A stretch of 64,000 nucleotides of DNA from Acanthopleura granulata (Eukaryota > Mollusca > Polyplacophora > Chitonida > Chitonidae): assembly GCA_016165875.1 (NCBI GenBank), contig JABBOT010000013.1, positions 9,931,478 through 9,995,477 on the forward strand. The letters are read 5' to 3'. The translations under genes were made by a program, and so were the position numbers. This document shows positions 11,640 to 23,200 of this stretch, one piece after another. The notes under the pieces are model-generated. The model had not been told where the DNA came from, ran no database searches, and worked only from the letters and a program-made list of their open reading frames with translations. Each line of letters starts with the position of its first letter. Positions within the stretch are counted from its first letter, which is position 1.

Positions 11640-12060
11640 GGCGGCGACTGACATTTCAGATGAAGCACTTAAAACAAATGTGCAAAAAGTTGGGAAAAGT
11701 TCACTTGACTCCTCATGAAGTCTGAAGGCTAGCGAGGCACTATAAACCAGCACCCGTCAATGGTGGGACGCATGACTCTGGCTAGGACAGTATCAAAACT
11801 GGCGCATATTCTTAGCCGCCTTTAGCCGACAAAGTGACGAAGCGTATCACACGTGATCATCAAATAAACCTCTTTTGATGCCGTGCAGGTCTTCTATAAC
11901 CTCGACGCAAAGTTATTCATGCTCATTTCTTTTTTGCTTAAGACTAACCCTCCAACTGCAAGCCCATTGTAGTGTAACAAAAGGAGCTGGCCAGGGGATA
12001 TGAATGGAGCGGCCGAGCCTTTTCAGTGTAACGATCACCTGATTCCAGATGTTAAAATTT
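11640..12060 (-). promoter_or_regulatory. Possible ADHFE1 first exon and promoter region (weak)
   Basis: A SINE-free, comparatively CpG-rich stretch upstream of the ADHFE1 exons. An ATG at 11654-11652 (minus) opens MSVAARRR followed by GTAGTA or GTGTAG donor-like bases, loosely like the basic start of a mitochondrial targeting peptide. I could not join its codon phase unambiguously to the tentative exon at 9385-9336, so this is inference only. Confidence 0.22.
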
Positions 12061-12526
12061 TCCCACGGACCGCTGAACTCGAGCCGTCCTCAAACTCTTA
12101 CTTGCATATGTATTTGTGATACATCATCAAGGTATATAAGGCTATGTCTTGAGTTAATTAAATTTATGTATTTATGCAAGTGAAAAAATTCCCTGATTGA
12201 CCAGCAAAAGTTATATTAAATCTTGAACAGTTTCAATTACTTATTCCTTGATCAGTCATGTTATCGCTGGGTTTCCAACAAATAATTTAAAACAGAGTCA
12301 GCATATTTTTTTATCACGGTGAGTTGTAGACATTTAATATGTAGGCAAAGGTATGGCAAAGCAATGGAATAGATAATGCAGTCTGAGTCTTATATCTCTC
12401 AGAACAAGAGTTCATTTGTCATAAGCTAGCTATGAATCTCTCGTAATTAAGCATGGCATCAACTGCAGCATGTAGCAAATTTGATGTACCGGTATTGCAT
12501 TTGATGTATTATTGTTTAGTTCAGTG

Positions 12527-12798
12527 AGGGCCTCCGTGACTCAGTCGGTTAGCTTGCTAGCACATCGTAATGACCCAGAAGCCTCCCACCAATGCGGTCG
12601 CTAAAAGTTCGAGTTCAGGTCATGCTGGCTTCCTCTGTGGCCGCACGTGGGAAGGTCTGCCAGCAACCTGCGGATGGTCGTGGGTTTCCCCCGTGCTCTG
12701 CCTGGTTTCCTCCCAAAACAATGCTAGTTGCCGTCGTATAAGTGAAATATTCATGAGTACGGCGTAAAACACCAATGAAATTAATAAATAAATCAATT
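12527..12798 (+). mobile_element. Full-length tRNA-derived SINE
   Basis: Forward copy: head GGGCCTCCGTGACTCAGTCG with GGTTAGCTTGCTAGC, B-box region AAAGTTCGAGTTCAGG, body GGTCTGCCAGCAACCTGCGG, tail GTATAAGTGAAATATTCATG, GGCGTAAAACACCAATGAAA. It is flanked by a short repeat TTTAGTTC on both sides, a likely target-site duplication. Confidence 0.92.
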
Positions 12799-14164
12799 TA
12801 GTTCCATGCACCTGAGAAACAACCAAAGTTTTTTTTTTTTGTTTGTTTTGCTCAGCTCGTTTTATTACAAACAAAAAAAAAAATACAGGTGACTCAAGTA
12901 AATACATGTCTGCAGGTCTGAAAGTAAAGCAGAATACACACTGATTGGCCGACTAAGTACCAGATATGGTAAACAACACAGAATTTCGCCCCCTCCCCCC
13001 CAAAAAGGTGCACTTTCAGAGGCAAATAAACATCATAAAATATTACTCTTGGTTCTAAAACCTATATATGTATATATCTTTTTTTTTTAAACAGGATATC
13101 ACCCTAACTTCCAAACAAATATCAAAACAACCTTTCTAAAATTAATAGATCTCTCACAATTGGTCGAAATTTTAGGCTGACTGATAACTCCATTTGTCTG
13201 AAACATTTTATTCTCATGAACACACCATAATATTATGCAAGTACCCTCCCCCTTCCCCATGAAATGAGACCACCCCAATACTGACCAAGCCATAATTCAC
13301 ATATCTGAATTATTCCCCCCATGTCCAGTTTAGTGTCCCTCCTTCTCTGACCATGGTCAGCTCCAGTTCACTTGGGCTCATGCAATCCTCTCATGGAGCA
13401 TACCACTTTCACCAAAGTGGTGTTTTCAAAAATGTCAGGGTTCTATTTGCAGGCCTGCACTCTAAGGTGTATGAAATTATAGGTGAAGTAGGATACACTT
13501 ACGACGTGCAAGAAGGAAGCCTTGATTAATGTATGATACATTTTATATGGAATTTTCTTCATGGCAAGTTTCTGGACCATTCAGTTATCACAGGACAGGG
13601 TTTGATGCAATCACATTTCCTTACCAACAAATGCTAATTTGTCACATTTTCTCCCATGATTTCAAGTTGTTGTTTTCTTTTTTTAACAATGCTTGTCCAC
13701 AACTTTATCAAGATTTTCACTCTTTATTGCCAGCAAAATTGGCTGGAAGTGTAAAACCACACACATATGTTCACTATTATTTTTAACAAATAATTTATTA
13801 GTTAATAAATTGTTTACTGTTTGAAGTTGTTCAGTTCAAAAATCACATCTCTATAACAGGTAATATCAATGGATCCAAAGAAAAAAAATGCAGAAATGAA
13901 CCTTAACATGTAAGCAACCTAACAACAACTGTCCACTGGAAATGAAAGTAAAGTTTTTCAATGTATCAACTTTTTGGCATAGTTTACATCAAACGGGCAC
14001 AGGGTTTTTTTTTTTGTTGTTGTTGTTGTTATATTTGATCACAGCTGTTTGATATGATCCCTGCTTTCATGACAAATAGAAAATATACATTTTGTAGAAA
14101 TTTACAAAAATACAACTGTAGAAAAGGTTTATGTCCTGCAGGTCCCATTCAGTATATCACAGAA

Positions 14165-14345
14165 GTCAAACCTACCGTTAACATCAAAGCGTGCATGCAT
14201 TCACAGACTGTCGACATCACACCATGCACGCATTCTGGCGACCAACATCACGGTGTGCACGCACTCACACGGCCAACATTACAGTACACATGCACTCACA
14301 CTGTCATGACTGTCAACGTAACACACTATATGAGCTTAACTACAG
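14165..14345. repeat. Degenerate ~34-bp tandem repeat
   Basis: About five diverged units containing variants of CATGCACGCATTC, ACACGGCCAACATTACAGT and GCACTCACAC. Too diverged to assign an exact period. Confidence 0.6.
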
Positions 14346-15399
14346 CTTAATGTGACTGTTCTGTGCATTAACACCATATCTTATACAGTGAATTAAACTG
14401 TACAGTGGTGGTTTATTTACAGAAAATGTAATTCGATGCATTTTGTTCCGAGACATAAGCTTAAAACAGCCGACATTCAGCGGTCAACGTTCAAGGTAAC
14501 AAGGGACACAACTCCAAAGCTCCTTTCTCATGTTTGTGTACATTAAAAATGATATTTTTACACATTACCACCTTGACATACATGTGCAAAGAGATAAGAG
14601 GATTTCCTGCAAACCTCATTTCAAGAGTGAAGACAAACTATCACACATCACAGAGTAAAACATCCATTGCACTAAATGTAAAAGAAAATGTTAAACATTG
14701 CATGAAACGAAGTAGAAGACTTGCGAGACATATACCCTACAAGTTTATCACCATTACATCCAACATCAAAATCACTACATGGATATCTTTCATAATCTGA
14801 ACATGCCAAATCAAATTTTAATTTTAGGCTTTCATTAACCATTTAGCCAGGATAGGAATCTTTTTTCTCCTACAGGCTTGCAGCAATTTCACTTAATCCT
14901 AAGTTCTGCAAAACATTATACTCCTTCAGAAGTGAATTTAGATTTATAACTGATTTCTTCAGTGATATTACTTCGGTTGAACATGTTGGACACATACTTA
15001 TAGTACAGGGACAGACTTATTCACAAAAGAAATTTTGGATCACAACTGATTTCTTCAAGAGACTTTTTTTAACTTTGATTATGCAGGATAGATATACATG
15101 TACGTAACATTCTAGAACATTATTATTATGCATGTCCAATTGGCAAGACAAAAAATGTGGCCGGAGACCAATATCAAACAGACACGGGAAGACTGGCATG
15201 GTAACATAAAACACCGCAGCAAAACATGGCCAATTCTTGCTGTCAAAATACACGGGTACAGTATTTACGCTGCCGTCATGATGTAGGTTTTATCTATTCC
15301 AAGGCTGAATGGCGAGCAAAATGACTTGAAGGCTGAACAAAATTTCACCGATTTTTAACATTTACCGCCACATACAACTTTCAAATCAGAAACATCACA

Positions 15400-15850
15400 A
15401 ACATCACCTGAAGTCATGACGTTTTCAGCCCCTGTTTACCGGCAGTCATTACATTTTGTGAACAATGTCATTACAAATGCACTCATGACCGTTTCCGAAC
15501 ACGTCATTGCTCATAACATTTTGTGAACAATGTGATTACTCATTACCTTTTCCATACAATGTCATTACTCATCACTTTTCATGAATAATGCCATTTCTCC
15601 TCACTTTTTCCAAACATATCATTACTCATTGCCTACTTCAAACGAAGTCAATACTTATTATACCTCTTTCGAACCACATGATTATTCATTAATGCCTTTT
15701 CCAAACAATGTCATTACTCATTACCTTCAACAAATAATGTCATTACTCCTTACCTTCACCAAATAATGTCACTTCTCAGTACCTATTTCAGACATGTCAT
15801 TACTTATTGCCTTTTCTGAATGAACTCAATACCCATTGCCCTTTGGTAAT
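15400..15850. repeat. Degenerate ~35-40-bp tandem repeat
   Basis: About ten diverged units built around AATGTCATTACTCATTACCT followed by TTTCCAAACA-like bases, with indels between copies. It reads as an old minisatellite. Confidence 0.7.
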
Positions 15851-16859
15851 TGTCCCCTCTGTGATAGTGTTATTAGATGTTTACCCACCTGTAGACAGAA
15901 ACCATCATTTACAAAACCATTACATCATGTACACCAGTCTATGAAAACAATCGTGTAACAGTATTTAAAGAAAATGTAATATCTGTTATTATAATAACAC
16001 TTCTAAACACATTTAGAAAAACAAAACAGAGCAAGTAATATGGTTACAAAAATCAAAATAATGACCATGATTTCTACAACATACTATACATGTACATGTA
16101 TGCAAATTAAGTAAAGCAATGCTGGAAAAGACAATGATATACAAACAACATATGCATGTACGAAGGTGAAAAAAGTTAAAACATACTGTACAAATTTCTG
16201 CACAAACAACAGAGGCTGTATCAGTTTGTTCTGATTGTGCATGTACAGTAAATGACCCCAAAATTCCACCTCCAAATATTGCATTCATAGAGCTAAATGA
16301 ATGCCACAAAATATTACTTTTGGAACTGAAATCTACCGTATTCCAGTAGGATATCATCTCGCCTATCTAACAAACCCTTCTATAGTCAGCAGATCTCTCT
16401 GAATCTCAGAATCAGGAAAAATGCATAACTTAGCCATGGACAAAAGTTTGGGTCATTTAGGGTAATAGATGTAAATATGCTGTGTGCTGAGTGAATAACT
16501 GTCTCACATATAATACAACATTCGTGTACTCATTTATCTGATAGGTCATTAACACCGATCTCAAGAATTTTTTTCCCCTACAATGGCGGTCAGTTTTATC
16601 ATGTTTATGAGGACAAAAATCACAGATGAAACGGATGGAAGGAAACGATCTGTCTTTTGGGAAGCCTGGGGAGGAACTTGGTCTGCAACGGATTTCTCCC
16701 TCAACATACTGCTAACACTGTGCACGTGACCGCAAGAGCACCAGGGATGGCTTATTCTCACTGAGCGCCCACCAAGAATGAGAAAGGCATGGATCCAGAA
16801 AGTCAGGATCCAAGGCCAGGAGTGACTTTGAAGATCATCTTGTAGGATCCAGAGTTAGT

Positions 16860-17225
16860 TATGAAAGAACATCAAGATGCTCCTAGTATTCTGCACGTAT
16901 ACACTTCACTTCATCGACATCTCGTCTCAGATTACAACTCGTTTGTTCTGAGGTTCTATACAAGTCCTGGCAGAACATCTAAAAGTTCCTTGTGCTCTGT
17001 ATGTTTACACCTCACTCAACCAACGTATCATTTCAGATTACACACATCTGTTCTAGGGTTCTATACGAGTTTTGGCAGAACATCGACAAGATCCAGGTTT
17101 ACACCTCACTTAATCAACACCTCTTCTCAGATTGCACACACACTTGTTCCATGGTTCTATACTAGTCCTGAAAAAACATGTGGAAGTTCCTGGTGCTCTG
17201 TGTGTCTACACCTCACTTCACCAAC
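16860..17225. repeat. ~100-bp tandem repeat including the last exon end of the receptor-like gene
   Basis: Three to four diverged units. In minus sense each holds GTGTTGATTAAGTGAGGTGT or a variant, then CAGAGCACCAGGAACTT and CAGGACTAGTATAGAACC. The unit with GAAGTGTTGGTGAAGTGAGG at 17211-17230 is the true coding end (stop TGA at 17215-17213), so the array was built from the stop-codon region plus 3' flanking sequence. Confidence 0.75.
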
Positions 17226-20200
17226 ACTTCGTCAAGGACAATCCTAGAGGCAAATGCCACAGAGAAAGCAGCTACCACACCCACAATACCCTGGTACGTC
17301 ACCGGGAAGTTGAATATCTGAAGCAAAATAACACAAGCTTTTTAAAATCATAAGTGACCTCATAGAGGATTTATTCATCTATTGATTGGGTGTTTTGTGC
17401 TATACTCAAGAACATGTCCCTTATACGTCGCTGGCCAGCATTATGGTGGGAGGAAACCGGGGAGATCTCACGTAACACTGGACAGGAAACCAGCATAAGC
17501 TAGGCTTGAACTCACAGTGTTTGCACTGTTGAGAGGCATCTGGGTCATTACGCCATGCTGGCGTGCTAACCTCCATGGTCACTGAGGCCCCCCCCCCCCC
17601 AAACAGCATTTATTCATGAAAGTCTAATACTGTACTTATTTTAAGAGCGTTCCACTTCACCAAAGGGGGTGAAGGAAAGAGTAGTGTTTGGGATAAACCA
17701 TCATCTACTGCCAGGTATCTGACAAACCACTTTATGCTATCTTTTTATCGCTCTACTGGCTTTCTTGGTTACATTTCTTCACTGTACCTGATGGAACATG
17801 TTCAAGCATTCAAGACTTTCGAAATTTAGAGGTATCATTTCTCTCATATATTTTAATCTTTTAATCTAAAAATGAAACAAGAAACTTCAAACATATAACC
17901 ATGAGATTTATTCATACATGTGTAAAGAAGACTAGATTCAACCTAATACTGAAAAAAAGAAATTCAGCTACATTCAAAGACCAGAGATTTTAATAATCAC
18001 TTAAAGATAAGATTTAACCATGTAAAGAGAGATTTATTTATTTCATTGGTGTTTTAACGCCGTACTCATGAATATTTCACTTACTGGACGGCGGTCAGAA
18101 TTATGGTTTAAGATTTTAAATGTACTGGTATCACACGAGAGAAACACGACTGTGTTTTCCCTTCGAGATAAGACATCTGTTATGTAATCAATCGTTAGTG
18201 TTCCTTACCGTCATCTGTAGGGGCTGCTGGCTGAGGTAGAAAAGAAGGGCAAGGCGTTCCTGGACAGGGCAGATTGACTGAAATCACAAGTAGGAACTGA
18301 CTAAGTATTTGATTGGAGACTACAGTGGAAGTGCATGGTGTGTGTGTGTGTGGGGATGGATGTTACAACGCCTCATAATTCGCAGGGGCTGATGGCTCAG
18401 GCAGTAGAGAAGGGCAAGGCATTTCTGGACAGGGCAGATTGACTGAAATCAGAAGTGACTGTATGAGTTTATTTATTTATCTTACCGGAGATGGTGGAAG
18501 ACAAGCATATTTGGGAATCTAGAAAAAAATCGCTGTGGAATCTACTCATATTGTTATCTGACTTGCTGTTTAACTCCATACTCAAGAATAACCCACTAAT
18601 ACAACAGCCATCAGTTTTATGGGTAAAGGAAACTGCCTGTAAGTTAACCACCAGCCTAGGGCACACTACTGGCAGACGCACCCACAGGTGACATGTAGGT
18701 GTGCACCCCATATTGTTGGAAGACAAGCGGTCTTCAACAAACACAAGACTGCACCAAAATCTACGTGAGTGCTGTCAAAAAAAAAACAAAACATACCCTG
18801 TCCAAAGCTGGATTTGAACCCCACACTTCATGTGCCAGGTGGTTAGGAGTCACACACCTTTCCACGCAACCATGTCCCAGTCAGGCCTACTCACCCGAAT
18901 CATTCTCTGCCCTTCTGTGTTCGCCTCTGCGTACGCCGACGCCAAAAGCGGGATCATAAGGAGCGGGATGACAAACTCCACGATGGCGATGATGGTGGCG
19001 TCGTGACTGGTCCAGTAGATGATGTAGTTAGCACACCAGAGCACCACGAAGGCGATCCATGAGGACAGCCACCTCTGAAGGCTCAAGGACGTCACTCGCA
19101 TGCGACACTACGTAAACACACAGCGGGCATTCTGAATTACTTAACATTTATTTATCTCATTGTTGTCAAACGTCAAACTCAAGAATTCGCTACTTCTATG
19201 AGGTGGATAAAAAGGACATGCCCCGCTCAGTTCAAACAACTGGCCTTCGGTGAGTCACAGACAAACTTTCCCATGCATGATATAAAGATATGCACACAAC
19301 ATTTGTTGAAGACAAACAAATTTTAGACTAGACGAACAACCCCACGAGCGTCGTTGACAGCTTACTTTCACCATTGTAGCACGAACAGCAAGAGCTGGGA
19401 AATCTACAAAGGCTTATCCATGGCCTGGCCTGAACCTGTATCTCTTGTGCATTAGCGACTGAAACATGTTTTGAATTTTAACAGATTCCCTGTCTGTGGA
19501 CTTCTACAGCATGCAAATTGTTTTGCTCTTTTTTTTTTTTTTTTTCTTTCTTTTTTTGGCTTTCTTTTTCTTTTCTATTTTGTTTTTTCTCTCTTATTTG
19601 CAGCGGATTCCCACTTACCGAGATCTTCCAGTAACACAGCAGGATGTCCTCATTCGTCATAATGGGCGGAGGCTCGTCATCCAGGTAGCCATTCTCCTCA
19701 GCAGGGGCGTTGGTCCCATCCTCACGGTTATCTGCCTGGGAGAGGAAACAAAGAATATGTGTTAACTAAAGCTTACACAAACACTTTGCATAAACTTAGG
19801 TCAAAGCTTTTCATGTCAATCCATCATACCTTAACATCAAAATTCCTCCGGGTTCTATCCGATTTCCTCCCACCATAATGGTCGTATAAGTGAAATATTC
19901 TTGAGAAGGGCGTAAAACACAAATCAAATAACATGTAAATAAATTTACATAAAAAATGCAAAACTTGCCGAACTAATATTTTCTTGTTGACATCTACACT
20001 CACGGCCCAAATAAATATATCAGGTGCATTATTCCATTATCCTTTTCATAAGTGCACTTTTTATGTCTCAACATCCAAAGTGCATTATTTGCTATGTTCA
20101 TTTTTGTAGTCTGTACGAATCAAGTGCATTATTGGAGATCATATTTGTAAGGTGTATTATTGGAGTCCCAGCAGGCCTAGTGCTTTACTGGGGCCTTAAT

Positions 20201-23200
20201 TTGTCAATGGCATTATACGGGTCTATATCTGTCACTGGCATTAATGGAGTGTGTATCTGTCAGGGACATTACTGGGGTCTGTATTTGCCAAGTGCATCAT
20301 TGGAGTCTACATTTGTCAGGTGCATTATTGCAGTCTCAGCATATCTAGTGCTTTACTGGGAGCTCAATTTGCCAATGGCATTATTTGGGTCTATACTTGT
20401 CAGGGGCATTACCAGAATCTGTATTTGTCAGGGACATCACTGGAGTCTGTATTTCTGAGGGACATTACTGGAGTCTGCATTTCTCAGGAACGTTACAAAT
20501 ATATTGCTGAGTCTCAAAGTTTCATTTCTACAAGTGAAGAGCTTGGAACCACATGTACGGCGCATCCTCTTGGCGAAATCCAGATGACTCCACTATTGAA
20601 AACGGCGCGAGAAAGGACGTTTCTGACACACTCCACTGCTGTTACACCTTACAAAAGTCATTGAATTTGCAATGATAATACAGGCTTTCAATTTTATTCT
20701 TGAACTTAAGATCCAACACAACTTTACTAATAGGGGGCATCGGGCCTTAAGAGGCAGTGTATGCTGAATAGCAACTCACCTCAAGAGTTGTACTGCAGTT
20801 GTTGCACATATGCCGGTCAAGTTACCTGGGCTACTGGGACCAACTTCGTATAACCAGTTAAGCTGAAATGAGTCGCGTCTTAAACTCTCATGTATGCGGA
20901 GCTTTAGACCCTCCAGTTTACGGCTTACCTGATCTTTACTCTGGTCACCTGATGGTCCATTGGCTGGCTGTGCCTCTGATTCAGGGACGCTGGAGCGTCT
21001 TGTGGGTCCAGGGTAGGAGGGACCAGTCACAGAAGGTTGTGCGCTAACTGGCCCATCCGGAGACTCAGGGATACTGGAGGACCACAGTGGTTCCAGCATT
21101 GGAGTGGGGCCTGCTTCGTGGTCAGGACCATTACCCTGTTGAGAGGCAGAGCGGGTTATCTCCCCTGTGTGCCGTGTTTCTGCAGTGCTGCACCTGGATC
21201 TCCGCCTGACGCCTTCAGTTCCGCTGGTGTCCGTCTGCGAAGGTGATCTGAAGTGGGATTCATTCCAGATCAGCCACTCATTTGCGAACTCTGCGGAAAA
21301 AAGAACAGAATCATACAAGGTAAGAAGGTTATCTCACCAATGTCAGACATGGTGTTTACGTCATGGAGGTTATCTTACTGCCATCAGACACCGTATCAAA
21401 GTCATGGACGTTATCTTAATCTCATCACACGAGGTGTCATCACCATGGACGTTATCTTTCCACCATCAGATGTACTATCAAAATCATGGAGGTTATCTAA
21501 TTCTTCTAATTTTTGGGACAGATATTAGTATTGCTGAAAGCAAAAACTTGCATTTCAATCCTAGTTTTTTTTTTTTAAAAACTTTGGTGTCAAAGTCATG
21601 GAGGTTATCTTACCACCGTCAGACATGGCGTCTAAGTCATGGAGGTTATCTTACCACCATCAGACATGGTGTCAAAGTCATGGAGGTTATCTTACCACTG
21701 TCAGACATGGCGTCTAAGTCATGGAGGTAATCTTACCACCGTCAGATATGGTGTCAAAGTCATGGAGGTTATCTTACCACCGTCAGACATGGTGTCTAAG
21801 TCATGAAGGTTATCTTACCACCGTCAGACATGGCGTCTAAGTCATGGAGGTTATCCAGGTCTAACATAGTCTGAGTGGGATTTCCGGACATCCTTTCCTT
21901 CCAGAAGTCTTCATATTTCTTCCCATCCATCTCCAGTTCCTTTATGAATCTTCTGATGCCTATGTCACAAAGAGAGAAAAAGAAGCACTGATTACCCCTA
22001 ATTCTTTTAATTTTTGGGACAGGTATCAGTAGTGCTGAAAGCCCCCAAAAATATCTTTCTCTCTCAGCTTTTCGTCAAATAAAGATATTGATATGTTGTT
22101 CATCAGATGGACTAAATCATGTGAAAAAAAGAGACTGTGTATTCCTGTTACAACTATATACAACTGTATATTGGCAAAAAGGGGCAGACCAGATGTCCCA
22201 ATAATTAGAAGAATTAAGGTATTTAATATTTATAAAATGTCTTTGGGGATCAGGTTTGCCCCACGATTGCTTGTGTTGTGGATCGAGCACTGTGGGAGAG
22301 TAGCAGGGGTGGTGAGGGCATTGTGCAGATAACATGAGCATTGTAGTTGCTAAGAAAACTGAAGAACAAGCTGTTTTACAAAAGCCATTATAAGAAAACA
22401 AGAATTCCCTCCTGACCAAGCCTATTTTTTCTCATAGTGCAAGGTTATGCCCAACAGCTTTTAAAGGATGCCATAATCTCACAAATTACATACATGAGCT
22501 TCACACTAAAAGTTTTATAGCAGAGATGAGCACACTGAAAATATTTGCTTCACATGGCAGTTTAGCATCCTGCAAGTTTTAATCCTGTTCAATTCCAGAA
22601 TGTGATTACTATGACTTAATGTTTCCCTCAACATGGCTGCCTGGTTATCCCTTCTCAAAGAGGTTTGGTCTCACTGGCTACTCTTGTCAAAGGAAAAAGT
22701 TCCTCAACAGAAAAAATTCCTCGACAGAAATCACTTGAAATGGAACTCTTCTGCGAGCGGACGATTTGATTCTCACAAAACAAAGAGTAACATGGAGAGA
22801 GGTTTAATTTTTTGACATTTCATGATTGCTTCATGACTGGCATTTCCTTCCTATATTTTATATGTATGTATGTATACATAGGCTTTTATGTCGTAAAAAT
22901 ATGTGCGTACGCTTGGGTTATTACGTCGTACTCGACATTTTTTCACTGACACGACAAGGAGGGGTCCTTAGAATGTTAGCAAACAGTGTTATTTTGTGGT
23001 GGGGAGAGTCCATACCGCTAAAGTGCCACTGGAACATTAGGCAGGGGACTTTCTGGCCAATTTCTTCTTAGAAACTCGATCAATTTGAGCACATCAGAAA
23101 ACTCAATATTTTTTTGCCACCAATGTATCAAAAACTCAACATATTTCATGAAAACTCAATAAATCTCCTCAATTTTCCTACCTTTCTTCGTGTGGTTACT

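Larger units (their letters stand above)
12800..16855. other. Gene-free stretch, AT-rich
   Basis: No exon recognised on either strand. It contains homopolymer and TTG microsatellites (near 12829, 13080, 14008) and two degenerate tandem arrays listed separately. Open frames here are short and low in complexity. Confidence 0.5.
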
